Shown: piece by piece, positions 30,956 through 42,861 of the stretch
Position numbering within the stretch: position 1 is the first letter of the stretch
How the letters are laid out: each line of letters begins with the position of its first letter
NCBI GenBank assembly: GCA_000750105.3
Contig: JPHH03000042.1
Span: 124,001-188,000, forward strand
Origin: Tolypocladium sp. Sup5 PDA-1
Lineage: Eukaryota; Ascomycota; Sordariomycetes; Hypocreales; Ophiocordycipitaceae
Length of the DNA: 64,000 bases
Reading direction: 5' to 3'
Program-made: the position numbers and the translations under genes
Notes under the pieces: generated by a model
Databases searched by the model: none
Seen by the model: only the letters and a program-made list of their open reading frames with translations
What the model was told of the DNA's origin: nothing

Positions 30956-32775
30956 ATGGTACGTATTACGGGCTCGGCCCCTGCTCCTGGCAACTCCCAT
31001 ACACGGCGACTAACAGGCCCTTCTCCTCCTCCGCAGGCGCCCGACTCCCCCGCCCAGAAGCGCAAACGCGGCCGGCCGCCCAACGCGTCCAAGCAGCACG
31101 CCGACGACGCCGCGTCGCAGGCCCAGGACTCTGCTCGCGAGGGCCGCAACGACGGCGGCGACGCAGAGGAGCGCCCGCGGAAGCGCGGCAAGATGACGAA
31201 GAAGAGCAACGAGGCGGAAGCGCCGCCGCGGAGGAGGGGACGGCCGCGCAAGTCGACGGATGAGGTGGTGGGGGGGCAGCACGAGGAGGAATCGCAGCCT
31301 GAGCCGTCGCGGAGGGGACGCAGACGAAAGGCGGAGCAACAAGCCGGACAGAAAGATGAACCGGAGACGGTAGAAGAAGCACCGCGACGAAAGAGAGGTC
31401 GTCCGTCGCTGCAGAAGCGCAACGAGGAACCAACCGGAGAGCAAGACGAGCAGGAGACTACCGAACCAGCGCCGAGGAGGGAGCGAGGACGCCCTTCGCT
31501 ACAGAGTCGGCGGCAGGCTGAGCAAGAGGAGGAGCCGACACAGCACCCCGAGCAGCAGGCGGCAAAGCCTCGCAAGCGCGGACGCCCTTCGCTGCAAGCA
31601 CTTTCGCCGTCTCAAGCACAGAACGAAGCTCCCAAGGCAGGAAAAGGGCGGCGGCGAGCACCCCGAGCTCGCGAGGACGAAACGGCCGAACAGGAAGAGG
31701 ACGAGCAGCAGCAGAAGCAGCAGCAGCAGCAAACACAAAAGAAACACCGCGGGAGGCCATCAGCAGACAAATCATCCATCGGACGAAATGAGATCCCGCA
31801 GACATCTTCCCAACGCCGTCGTCGCTCGAGTCGAATCGCAGAACCCGGAGACCAACAACCCCCCTCCTCTCCCCCCTCCGCGCCTCCATCGCCGCCGAGG
31901 CCCTACGTCCACGTCGCTCCTCACATCCGCCGCGTCCGCCCGTCCGCCATCACCGCGAAATGGTCCCCCCTGACGGGCCCCTCCCTCTCCGCCGCCTCGA
32001 CGCTGCTGCACCTCGCGCACCGGCCCATCCTGCAGCGCCTCTCCAACACGCACCAGCGGCGCGCCCACACGTCGGCCGCGCTGCGCCTCGCGACGCACCG
32101 CATCGCCCGCAAGGTCACCCGCGGGCTGCCCTTTCCGCCCGCCGCCATGCCCGCCTCCGCTGCTGCTCGCGGCACCGCCCAGCAGCGGCAGGCCGACGGG
32201 GGCCGCGAGACGGAGCTCGACTTCGAGGCCGTGCTGGACGGCAAAGCGCTGCTGGAGGCCCGGCTGGGGCCGGCGGCGCACGCGGTCGAGGTGCTGCGGC
32301 GGGAGAAGGGGAGGGTGGAGAAGGAGCTGGAGCGGGACTATGAGATGCTGAGGGGGTTGGAGGCCGGGGCGAGGGCGCAGGCGAGGGAGCAGAGGGGCCT
32401 GCTCAAGAAGGCGCACGCCCTGGCCCCTGAGGCGACGAAGCCGGAGGCGCAGGACGCGCAGAGTGAGAAGGAAGTCCTCTTTACGCACGACAAGGCGGCC
32501 TCGTCAGTCAGCGTCTTTGCCGTAAGTCTTCTTCTACAGCGCCCCACTGAAACAATATGGGATGAGAACTGACTCGCCGTCTACAGGACATTGACGACGA
32601 CGAAGAGCTGCGCCCCCTAGCCGTCCAGCTCGGCGGGCACGTCGACAGCATGCGCACCAACCTCCAGCAGACGGACGGCATCCTCCCGCAGCTGGCGCGC
32701 AGCCGGGCGGCGCTGCAGGCCGTGCTGCTGCAGCACCTGGACCAGAGCCAGTACGAGCGCGTCGTGCTGGGGTGA
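30956..32775 (+). CDS. Inner kinetochore protein, CENP-Q/Fta7-like, with AT-hook array
   Basis: Model: join(30956..30958,31037..32521,32587..32775), 558 residues. Exon 1 is the ATG alone; donor GTACGT, branch-like CTAAC, acceptor CCGCAG. The intron is 78 bp and stop-free, so an unspliced product would also be in frame. The N-terminal 250 residues are disordered and carry six Gly-Arg-Pro cores in basic context (residues 13, 69, 122, 152, 183, 240), AT-hook-like. The C-terminal part (YVHVAPHIRRVRPSAITAKW, later LEARLGPAAHAVEVLRREKG and PLAVQLGGHVDSMRTNLQQT) has the helical, coiled-coil make-up of the fungal CENP-Q/Fta7 family. The kinetochore assignment rests on that C-terminal pattern. Confidence 0.75.
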
Positions 32776-33402
32776 GCGCCGCGTCTTCAGGGGCCGTCTG
32801 TGTACGAGACGTGTGACGAGGCATGCATGTACGGGATTAGGACAGAGGCATGTTCAGGGTACTTGTGGAGGCATAGCGGCGTTATACCATGAAGAATTGA
32901 CGACTCAAGCATCCTTCCTACTTTGACGCTGATAATAGGGGGCAAGGCATCACATCACATCACATACACAAGCCCTTGACGGAGACCATGTCAACAGTTC
33001 GCTATGCTCAAAAGGCACCCCCAAAGCAACCCATGTCTTGACAACACACACATTTCCAAAAAGTCGGGTTTTCGATCTATGTACACAAGAAAGTGAAGAA
33101 GAAAAAAGAGTACCTGTCCAGCCGCTCACCACTGTCGACACTCTTGCCCATCCATCCCTCAAAAGCGCGCCTGAGCACACGCACGCGTCTATCCCCGAGG
33201 TTCCCTGGTCGTAGAATGGTACACGGATAGATAGATGAGAAGCTCGTAATGTTCGTCTTGGATTTGAAAAAGCTTGAACCGGCCTTCGCAAGAAGATCCA
33301 CCGGCCAAACAGCCAACGCCGGTCCTCTTTCTTTATATACCAGTTGCATACAGGCAAAGACCGCGCCGGCGTTTTCGCCGTTGGACGAGGTCGAGATCGA
33401 GC
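32776..33402. other. Convergent 3' region
   Basis: 627 bp between the CENP-Q-like gene and the secreted repeat protein. A short CATCA repeat lies near 32948. No coding sequence seen. Confidence 0.5.
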
Positions 33403-34701
33403 TTAGCGACGCAGGCGGGCGAAGCCAGAGGGAGAAGCCTTGCCGCTGGCGGTGTGGGTGCCGTTGCCCGGAGGAAAGGGCACGACGGTGACGGTGGCCT
33501 TCATGGTGGTGGTGGACTCGGGGCAGTCCTCGGGGTTGGTGTCCTTGCCCTTGTCCGTGACGGAGGGCTGCTTGGCGGTCTTAGTGGTATCGGAGCCGAC
33601 GGTGACATAGACGGTCGAGGCGGCGGCGGTCACGGTCACGGTGGAAGCAGTGACGGCAGGGCACTGGCAGTTGCCGTTGGAGGGAGCAACACCGGTAGGA
33701 GCAGCACCAGTGGGAGCAACACCAGAGCCCGTCTTGGTGGGGTTAACTTTGGAGACGGTGACGGTGCGGGTGACCTTGGAGGTGGCCGTGGTGGTGGTGG
33801 TGGGCTCCCCCTTGCCAGCAGAGCCGGTACTGGCGGGCAGCCTGCAGGCATCGGTTTTCGAGCAGGTGACGGTGACGGTCTTCTTGAGGGTGGAGCGGAC
33901 AGTGGTCGTGACAACCGAGGCCTCGGTGCCGGTGCCCAGGGTCATGGTCAGCGTCTTGGAGGTGATGATGTCGGTGGTCTTCGTCGTCATGCCGGGAGGC
34001 AGCGAGCCAGCCTCAGCCTTGGACGTCGTGGCGCCGGGGCCGCCCGTGGTCAGGGGAATGCTCGGGTGGATGGCCGTGGTGCGGATCGAGGGAGCACTGG
34101 TGGCGACGGCGGGCGGGCTGCCGGAGGCCTTGTCAACGATGGAGGCGGAGATGCTCGAGGCCTCGGCGACGGGGCAGACGGTCGTGGCCAGCACGACGGT
34201 GTTGGTGACGACCACGGTGGCCCTCTGCGACTCCGGGAGCGAGGCAATCTTGGACTTTTCGGCCGGGCAGTTGGTGACGGTGGGAGCACAGCTCGTGATG
34301 GTCTTGACCAGGGTCGCGATGACGGTCATGGTGGTCTGGCCCGCGGGAGCACTGGTGGCGACGGGGAGCTGGCTGCCGGAGGCCTTGTCTACGATGGAGG
34401 CGGAGATGCTCGAGGCCTCGGAGACGGGGCAGACGGTCGTGGTCAGCACGACGGTGTCGGTGACGACCACGGTGGCCCTCTGCGACTCCGGGAGCGAGGC
34501 AATCTTGGACTTTTCGGCCGGGCAGTTGGTGACGGTGGGAGCACAGCTCGTGATGGTCTTGACCAGGGTCGCGATGACGGTCATGGTGGTCTGGCCCGCG
34601 GGAGCCGTGGTGTTGGCACGGGGGAAGTGCAGGTGCTGGTGAGGAGAGTGGGCAGAGGCAACCGAGGCCAGCAAGCCGAGAGCAGCGACGGCGAACTTCA
34701 T
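33403..34701 (-). CDS. Secreted Thr/Ser-rich protein with duplicated 85-residue unit
   Basis: Single exon, 432 residues, no family recognised. Signal peptide MKFAVAALGLLASVASAHS. Residues 34-118 and 119-203 are two nearly identical units containing TTMTVIATLVKTITSCAPTV, AEKSKIASLPESQRATVVVT and VCPV, each with three Cys. The rest is Thr/Val-rich (TVRSTLKKTVTVTCSKTDAC, TVTASTVTVTAAASTVYVTV) like many fungal cell-wall proteins, with Pro/Gly spacers. The C-terminus (SGFARLRR) is basic, so no GPI signal. It is probably a heavily O-glycosylated secreted or wall protein; function is unknown. Confidence 0.8.
   Translation of the reverse strand: MKFAVAALGLLASVASAHSPHQHLHFPRANTTAPAGQTTMTVIATLVKTITSCAPTVTNCPAEKSKIASLPESQRATVVVTDTVVLTTTVCPVSEASSISASIVDKASGSQLPVATSAPAGQTTMTVIATLVKTITSCAPTVTNCPAEKSKIASLPESQRATVVVTNTVVLATTVCPVAEASSISASIVDKASGSPPAVATSAPSIRTTAIHPSIPLTTGGPGATTSKAEAGSLPPGMTTKTTDIITSKTLTMTLGTGTEASVVTTTVRSTLKKTVTVTCSKTDACRLPASTGSAGKGEPTTTTTATSKVTRTVTVSKVNPTKTGSGVAPTGAAPTGVAPSNGNCQCPAVTASTVTVTAAASTVYVTVGSDTTKTAKQPSVTDKGKDTNPEDCPESTTTMKATVTVVPFPPGNGTHTASGKASPSGFARLRR
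34091..34600 (-). repeat. 255-bp in-frame tandem duplication
   Basis: Two adjacent copies, about 34091..34345 and 34346..34600, differing at only a handful of bases. The period is 85 codons, so the reading frame of the secreted protein is kept. High identity at silent positions points to a recent duplication or gene conversion. Confidence 0.9.
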
Positions 34702-35639
34702 CTTTGCGTTGTGTGCTTGTTTGTTGATCTATAAGTGTTGCTTGATAGAGAGTGTTGTTGAGGGATCACAATCTCCTAACTCGGTTTCTCCAGAGGGGCG
34801 TGAAAAAGGGAGCGAAAGTCGATTTCGCGTCGGCGTGGCAGACACAGTTTGCTCACGAAAGAATGTATATCAAAAATGATGTGGTCGGGAGGTGCGAGAC
34901 GCGAGCGCTGCTAGACGTCGAATCGATGTGGGTAGCTGTGATAGCAAAGGGACTGTGGGTTGTAGTTTCCTACGCACACAAGAATGAAAGGAATGAAGGA
35001 GCCACGAAAGACTTGGCGAAAGGAGAGAGAAAGACGCAAGATTCTGGTGAAGAACGAGAGTAGAGATTCTGGTGAGGGAGGGAGGGAAGAAAAGGAAAGG
35101 AGAGGAGGGGGAGAAGGGATAGAAGGGGAAGAAGGGGAAGAAGAGCGGTACGAGGCCCTGGAGTCCATTGTCGAACCGAGCCAATGCAGAGGCAGAGAAT
35201 AGATGGAGAGTGGGTGTCTGTGGTGTGAGGTGAGCGAGGGAGTGAGCGGGAGACTGCACGGAGTGAGTGAGTGAGTGACGCCGCCGACACGAGCAGATAC
35301 CCATGGCCGACAGGGGTCCAGGATCGTCGCGGCGCAAACGCCGGACCGCAAAGTCGACGGGGCTTGGGCTGTTCATCGCTGCTGCTGCTGATCCCGGTCT
35401 TTAAGGTTAGTCCCACTAGTACGGAGTAGAACCGACGACGAACCAAGAATCAAGAGGCGGAAGGGCTCGTAATGGGCACAGCCACTGTAGACGGTGGGCA
35501 CGGCTCCTGACCCTGCCCTGAACGCCGAGCCTCGTCCCTCGCAAACGCAGTTCACTTCATCTCGGAGCACAAACCTGTGCAAGTCGTGGTGGAGGCATCA
35601 CTAACGGGCAACGCAGGGGGCTGCGCGGACAAGCCCGCA

Positions 35640-35670
35640 TACGAAGTACTCGTAAGTTAGTTACTTCGTA
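35640..35670. repeat. Inverted repeat TACGAAGTA ... TACTTCGTA
   Basis: Perfect 9-bp arms at 35640..35648 and 35662..35670 separated by 13 bp. Same core as other intergenic palindromes in the window. Confidence 0.85.
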
Positions 35671-37456
35671 GCACTCGCAGGTAAAGGCGAGGAGAGACGA
35701 GAGGAGAGGAGAGGAGCGGACACGTCGGGATTGAGGCTCACCATTGGTGTTTTAGCTCAGGGGCCCCCGATGCCGCTAGCATGCAGGTACCGAGCCAGAC
35801 GGGCACGACCTGAGACGCAGCCCCAGCCAATCGTCTGCCCGTGGCGGCGCCATCCCGGGCACCACCTCAGAGGGGGGCGTTGAGTCGATCGTCACTGACT
35901 GGTTCACTGAAAGGTGCCGCCGCAATTGCATTGCTGTGCTGTGGTGGTGGGACGATGCACATGGCACAGAGAAGAGATGCTGCAATGCGTACCTAGCCGC
36001 TGGCATCCTCCATTGGCTGCGCAACCGTCATGAACAACCACTCGTCACTCGTTAACCTTTATTCCCCATCGACCACCACCATCGCTGTCACAGCGTCGAG
36101 GTCGGCCTCAGGTCGGCCTCTGCACGGAAGACGCCATGACCAGCGCCTACCCGACACCATCATGCCCGCAGCACCCAGGAGGCCAACGCTCAGGTGTCAA
36201 GACACCGCCTAGTAACATGTACAGTACAGCTTCACTGCTGCAATGAGCATCTCCAACAGCCCGTCTTGTCCGGCCCGAGCTGTGGGACCCAGCGCACGAC
36301 CACTGCTTTAGACGCGGTGCACGACGCGGGCTGCACCTCCAGCCATGAGGCTATTCGCATGTCGTGCCACGAGAAGATGGGCAACAAAAGGGAATGCATT
36401 GAAAAAACTCGAAAATACTGTCCGTTACACGTCATCCTGCATGAATCATCCGTCTCCTGCTCGTCCACTATGAAGCATCGCCAGTTCTGCTACCTATAAG
36501 GTACTATAGGCTCAGACATACCCCCCTCCCTTCTCATCTGCCCACACCTCCAGCCCCCGCGTCCTTGTTTCTATGAAACGCTGAAACCGCCACCTCATGC
36601 TGTCGACAGGAGCATTGTCCCTCGTCTTCTCCACCGTCCTTGCATCGCCCAGCTGTGAGCGCTTTGCGGCAGACCGAGGCGATGCACAATTTTTGCAACA
36701 AAACTCCACCCCACACAAACGCCGCGCCTCCCCTTCATTCCGTCGCGCCCCCTTTGCAGCGTCAATTGCCCTCTACTCCGTACAGCACTTTATCTCCCTA
36801 CGGCTACGCGCTTCGCCGTTTCAATCCCCTGATGACGACCCGGCGCCTGCTGTCACGGACTGATTGAAGTGGCTGCCGCCTACAATTACCACTCATCTTC
36901 GTCTCATCCAAGTCATGCGAAGCCCTCTCTGCTCGACGGGACCATCTCATCTCTCGCCCGTAGCAGCTTGATTGTACACAGATTGCAGGAGGCCGCCCGT
37001 TCATTCATAAGTTATTGCGAATATACGAGTAGCCCGTAGTAGGTAACTGGAGTTTGTTGTTCGACTTCGTATTGAGTCGCATAGCCACCGACGACTCGCA
37101 GTCGGCGGTGATCCGGCCGTTCATCTAGTATTTGCCCCGGCTCCCCCGCCGAGTCTAGACCACCCTCTCTCTCCCGCAGTCCCGGCCCCGTCTGTGCCTC
37201 CCATCAAGCTTATGAGGGATCTGCTGCAACTGCTTGTCGCTGATCCTTGGATCAGGCGTGTCAGATCCGCCTCCCGCTGGAGATCCCAGATGGTGCGAGC
37301 ACGCGGCTTGCATAAAGGCTTGTGGCGGAGCAGGACCCGCGTCCGGACCTTGGCCGTCTGATGTTTCATGGCCCGCAAGATTCGAGATTAGTAGCGCCCC
37401 AGGGGGCTTATACCGTCGGAACGGTACGAGTATAGACCTTGGACAAGTTTAAACAG

Positions 37457-37476
37457 CGTACGAAGTACTTCGTACG
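37457..37476. repeat. 20-bp perfect palindrome CGTACGAAGTACTTCGTACG
   Basis: Fully self-complementary, located 10 bp beyond the RTP1-like stop codon. Shares the GTACGAAGTAC core with sites at 8737, 20015 and 46544. Confidence 0.9.
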
Positions 37477-37485
37477 ACTCGTCAT

Positions 37486-40307
37486 TCATTCCACTTCTTC
37501 GATCCTGGGACGAGGCCGCCCAGATGCATCAACAAGAGCCCCCTCCGGATTCACATGCAGTCCCGCCAGCCGTGTCAAACCTGGGGCGGTCGCTTCGCCT
37601 TGTCGCGGCAACAAACTGCCCATACTCCAGTTTTCCAGGCTCTCCACGACATTGCGTGCGTGCTGCTGCACGAGTCCGTCGTTGTCCGTCTCCGCCACGT
37701 AGTCCAGAGTCCTCTTGATATCCGCTTGACTCTCGGCAGTGAGCCCGAATCCGAGAGATTTGTTCGACTCCCTCGCGCTGTCAAGCGCTTTGGCAAAGCC
37801 CAGGATGACGAGGACGGCCGCTCTGCGAAGGATGCCGTATTCCAGCTCTCGCTCCATGGTCAGGATGTTGGCACACAGATCCACGCCGTTGGACACGAGT
37901 GTTGGGCCTATCCCGCCAATGTTGGTCTCCAAAGCGGCTCCAAAGATGGACAACGACGACGTGCGCATCCGGACGTCCTCGCTTCCTCTCTTGCTTTCCC
38001 ACCCCTGGATGATTTGCGCCAAGATGTCGTTGTTCGCCTTTTCTTCTCCCGTTGTTGCCTCCTCGTCAGGCAAGTCCTCATCTTCGTCCATGTCATCTTC
38101 CCCTTTTTTCCTCTTCATATTTCGTTGCCTCTCCTCTCTTGCTTGTTTGGCCATTGTTTTCGGCCGGTATCCCCGGCGGCCAGCAATTGACAGCAACGTC
38201 TCGCACACCTGCTGCGCGACGTCGCCAGAAAACGTCTCGCCCAGCCGCTCAATCACTTGGTGCAAGGCCTCACCAAACCTGAGGCGGATGTCTGTTGACA
38301 TCTTCTCCCCTGGGTCCAAGTAGTTGTCGACAAGCTCTTGCACCGTCGACTTGGGGTGCTTGTTCGCCAGTTGCGTAAACACTTTGATCACTCTGAGATT
38401 GATGTAGTCCTCGTTTTCCTTCAACAGGTTGGACATCAGCACAGTTACTGCGGTGATATCCAGCACTGGGCTCTCGGCGACAATCAAGTTGGATAACAGG
38501 TTAAGGCCTTCTGACACCACGGGCGGTGGGTTGTCGCTGCCTCCTGTAATATAGTTCATCGCCAGGTTGTAGGTTTTCCGGTCTTCTATTTGCCGAGCGC
38601 TCGGGGCCGACTTGGACTCATCAGGTAGCTCCACTTCATCGCGATACATCAGCAACATGGAGAGATTTCGCGCTGTTGTGGAAACATCTGGCCGGTCTGA
38701 GCTGCCTATCTTGTCGAGAGCCTCCTCGATGCTCTGCAGATCGTGTGGTTTAATGTCAGACTTTTGGAAGCTTGCTGCGGTTATGACCAGGTTGAGAAGG
38801 CTCAGCACGACTGCGATGAGATCATCCCCAAGAGGCGATCGGCCGTCGGCTATCAGGACCTGGCAAATGACGTCCAGGAGTTGACCAAAGTGGCTGACCA
38901 ACTTCTCCGGGGACTTTTCCATGAGCTTCTGCAGCAGTGTCACTTCGACAAGATCCTGGACCGGGGATTTGGCGTCGCGATCTTGGGGAATGATGTGCAC
39001 TTTTTTGTCGCCTTGCTTCTCCGCGGTCTCAATCCATCGACGCAAGAGGTGAAGGAAGACTGCGGAAACTTCCTCGTTTGAGCAGGAGGTTGTGATGATA
39101 TCCACCAGGGTTGCTGATTTGTGTTCAATCTCGCCCCAGTTGAGTTCTGTTTCCAGCTGTGGCTCTTCTCCGCGCCGTGCCACGACATCCATGCGTCCCT
39201 CAGTACCGAGACGGTAGCGCCACGTGGGTTTTGAAGTATCGACAGAACCCTTGCTAAGAATATTTTGCACGAGAGGTGATATGCTGTCAATATTGCCAAA
39301 GAGCCTGAGGTAGGTCTGCACGAGGCTCCGCGCTGTGCTGCAGAATCGTTGTTCTGTGGTTTGTGGCGGGTTGATCCACGAAGAAATGGCCCAGAGCTGC
39401 AGGATAATGGGTTTGAGGACTCGTCTGCAGAGGCCTGGGGATGGGTTGGACAGTATTAGGACCTTGAGTCGGCCGAGGGCTTTCTCGAGGGACCGCGCTG
39501 GTACCAGTATCCGGTCTCGGCTGAGGTCGACAACCTCAGCATCAGTCGCCCCCGTAGCTGTGCCGGTGTTTCCGGTGAGCTCCGACCTTAGAGACGGGTT
39601 CACGCTCTCCAGAAGTGGCTGAACAAACACGTTCCATCCCGGCGCGCCTAAACACTCGATCAGCATCATACCTAAACGCGGGAACATGGCTGGTAGTCCA
39701 TACCTGGGGCGCCGAGTTGCTTTTTGCCGAGTATCCCAAAGCCGACTATTTGCGCAGCAGTTTTTGCCAGATCTGGCCCCGCCTCGCCGTCGAACAAGCT
39801 GAAGAGCTGCCTTGAGATGCCCTCGAACCATGCCTCGGGTGTCACGGATGACGGGACAGAGGACAGCAGCTTCGTCGCGACCGCAACTGCTTCATGGGTT
39901 ATACTAGCACCGCCTTTCTGCGGCTGCCTTGTGTCTGCCGGCGCCGCATTGTTGCTCGGGTGGACAGAAAACACAAATTCCAAAGTCGCGCGGACACCAT
40001 CGGGTTTCAGAGGCAGCGAGGTAAGGGTCTGCATGAGAGGCTCCCTCAGCCATTGAGGGAGGACATTCGGTTTAATCAGCGCATTCAACGTGGGCAGGAG
40101 GACCCATATCTCCGTTCTATGAATATGTCAGTCCTGCATGAGGCATAATGAGTCGGCTGTATACCTCGCGATGAGATCGTCATAGTCGGCGAGCCGGGCT
40201 TCCCGACTACTCGAGTCCAGCGAAGGATCAAACGCCTTCTTTGCTGCTTCAACAATTGCTTCAATTATCTTTGGTTGAGGCGTCTTCGAGGACGAAGAAT
40301 CCTCCAT
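37486..40307 (-). CDS. RTP1/TANGO6-like protein (RNA polymerase II assembly and import factor family)
   Basis: Yeast Rtp1 helps assemble RNA polymerase II and bring it into the nucleus; animal TANGO6 is the relative. Model: complement(join(37486..39647,39704..40116,40165..40307)), 905 residues. Start MEDSSSSKTPQPKIIEAIVE. It is built of helical HEAT-type repeats; the C-terminal Rtp1 blocks include YNLAMNYITGGSDNPPPVVS, LNLLSNLIVAESPVLDITAV, EDYINLRVIKVFTQLANKHP and LDPGEKMSTDIRLRFGEALH, then an acidic-basic insert (MKRKKGEDDMDEDEDLPDEE) and RMRTSSLSIFGAALETN. Introns are 56 and 48 bp; for the first I chose the acceptor GTGTTTAG, because the nearer AG would give an impossible 32-bp intron. Confidence 0.85.
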
Positions 40308-42861
40308 TTGGGCGATACGGTGACCTCCGTCGATGATACGCGAGGAGTTTGCGAGGTTGGGCTTGCTTCGTCACGTTCTAGGGTAACTTAACTTAGGTGG
40401 TTCACCGAACAGTCGTGTAATACAGTGCACTGTGCGAGTATAATCACACTGTCGACGTGCGCGCCCTGGGTCACCTGCTCACGCGTCTGAGTGGCCCGTG
40501 CGCCTCTGGGAACATTGCCAGTCGCGTCCTCTGAGTTTACTTTCGTTTCCTTCCAACCGCGAACGTCACCAGAATCAGTTTGCACATCGCCAATCTTTCC
40601 AATTCAATGCTGGAGACCAACTCGCCGCCGAGTCCCTGGCACTTTGTCGGGAAGCAGCTCTCAACCGCTCCTTGATGCTGGTAACCGCGAAGCTCCTTCG
40701 TTGCTATTCGAGCAACTTTACCTCTGCACGTCGCCTCCCTCACAGTTTCCCGACTCTCGTTTTCCGCAAGGAATGTCTATCGCAGACCCCCCTCCCAGGC
40801 TGTCGGACACAATATGCCGCTCCCGAGCCTGTATCAGGACCTCGTTGTATGCCGCACTCGGATCTATTGTGCCCCTCGCCGTCGGCCACAGACGGTACAG
40901 CCCAGCTGGGGGAACGAGTTTCGGAACTTAACCCTAAGCTTATACCTGGTTCAAGCTTGCGCCAAGTCGTTCAAACCATCTTTTATGTCGAGTGAGCACT
41001 CCACGAGGCTGCTCCCGCTGAAAAGCGGGGTGGCTGACATGGGGCCTCGGTTGACGGACCGATGGGGCGAACTGTCCAGTCACCTCACGGTGTGCGAGAG
41101 GAAGGATGCCATGAGCCAGTTTGGTAAGAGCCTCTGGTCTGAGGACGCTCGTCTGCCCTTCCACTGGAACTTGGATGTTGGTCAAGAGTAGACCGTCTCA
41201 TGGATGCTGCCGGCTTCGAGCACGCATAGCTTGCCGTCTACTGTGGACAGCACAAGGGTCGCACGGTTCGATCTCGACAATGCGTGATGGACAGAGATGA
41301 GCCCGGGATCGGCCACATACTGCCAGACAGGGCGTTTCAAAGATCAGCTTCCAGAGCCTTGCCTTGTCGGAAACACCCTAGAATTGCGCTGGTGGTGCAA
41401 CGGGGATCTCCTGGACACACACAGAAACGCCTTGTCTGACTCGACACGCTGCCATCCTGAGGGGCTCTCGGTTCTCTCGAACTCATTCATTGTCTGTACC
41501 ATCTGTCCGCAGAGACATCAGTGCTGGCTCTGCTCATTTGCTGCAATGCTCCTGAGGCCTCACCCCGGCACCCAGCCATCGGTGTGTGATGCAGCCGCAT
41601 CTGGTCTGACCAGGCGCATTAACCTTCCATTGCCGGATCCCTACCGCGATGTTCTGAAGGACGCCAGTCACCTGTCGGCATCCGTAAGGATGTCGGCAAC
41701 TCCCTCGGTGTGCTCCCGAAAGGGAGAGGCCGAGATGATAACGCGGTTTTTCCGGATGTCTTTTGTCCGCGTGTGAAAGCCCTCCTTACTCGCTCTTACA
41801 AGAGCATGCTGGAGAGGATACAAAAACGTCCTTGTTGGCAGTGCAATACATACAGAAGGAGCTTTTGTTACCAGCACTCGGTGCTCTTTTCGCTGTTCTC
41901 GACTCTTTGGCGACCCCGTCTACGAAAGCGCTGGATACTCAATGGATGTTGGCCCAGGAACCCGAATTCGATGGCCGACAGCCAGTTTCTGGAGGATGAA
42001 CCTCTCGTCAAGTCGGAAGCTGTGTCAGGACCCATCTCGAGTTGGAGTCAGAGTTTCGTACTTGTCTGACACTACGGATGGCAAGAGGACGTGGCCATCC
42101 CTCAGAGACTTGCGTTGGACATCAAAATGGGAGCTCCAATTATTGGATTTCAAGGGCAGGCCGCGCGGAAGAGGCAGCCCTGGTTGTCCTCGTGCCAGAA
42201 ATGGTATGAGGACAACCCCCCACGGAGAGGGGATAAGTCTACCCTGCTTCCCTTGAACTGTTGGATATGAAGGCTAACATTGTGTGCAGGTCCAACAAGT
42301 CAAGCGGCTGGCTTACACGATTGTGCCACGCCTTGTTGACTGACGATCTATTGGCTGAGCTTGAACAGCTGACGGGCAATCACTCACACAATTGCGATGC
42401 AGCGCGGGAAAGTCGTAACCATCATATCAATTCCCAGCATCGCGGCTTTTCTGGTGGTATTACAGGTCGTATACGGGCTTCAGCAGTGCAACTGACAAGT
42501 TGCCTGACCCAAAGCCCCGGATTCTAGGTGATTTCATAGCCTACCAACGTTTGCGATGGTCAATTGTACCCCAGATCCCCACAGCGTCAGCGTGGGATCG
42601 GTTAGGTCGGCACGACTCCATGCTAATTTTGTGGACTACTGTGGCTTGCATCCAACGGCCCCAGCCTTGTTTATAAACCGGTTTTGTGATGTCATCGCCA
42701 TACAGGAACGGGCGGCTGCCCGAAACAAATAAACAGTGGGCGGCGGCGCGGCGGCCGCGCCGTTTAATTCCCCATCCCTTCCTCCTGTCACTGTATTAAT
42801 TCTCCGGGAGGCTCTGGCTTCTCAACAGGAAAAGTAGGGAATCGCATCTGTGGGTCGGAGG
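40308..42861. other. Unassigned 2.55-kb region, possibly with gene remnants
   Basis: Between the RTP1-like start and the App1-like start. Short protein-like stretches occur in different frames, for example around 41830-41990 (AVQYIQKELLLPALGALFAV) and 42090-42250 (VAIPQRLALDIKMGAPIIGF), but they are broken by stops and no consistent set of splice sites joins them. I cannot assign a family. Confidence 0.35.

Larger units (their letters stand above)
34702..37485. other. Gene-poor region between the secreted protein and RTP1
   Basis: 2.78 kb. The first 500 bp upstream of the secreted gene include a purine-rich plus strand (35030..35160; pyrimidine-rich on the gene strand) and a GAGT run near 35256. 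Several TACGAAGTA/TACGGAGTA palindromes occur (35420, 35640, 36774, 37457). No protein recognised in any frame. Confidence 0.5.

Noticed and set aside
33274..34734. 486-codon Gly-rich and 333-codon Val-rich frames opposite the secreted repeat protein
   Set aside because: Shadows of the repeat-bearing coding strand; the minus-strand frame has a signal peptide and coherent composition.
34983..35202. Glu/Lys/Arg-rich plus-strand frame upstream of the secreted gene
   Set aside because: It is the purine-rich complement of a pyrimidine-rich promoter tract; no complex sequence.
39672..39703. 32-bp intron in the RTP1-like gene (GTATGG to GTTTAG)
   Set aside because: Too short to be spliced; the next AG (GTGTTTAG, intron end 39648) gives 56 bp and a smoother protein join.
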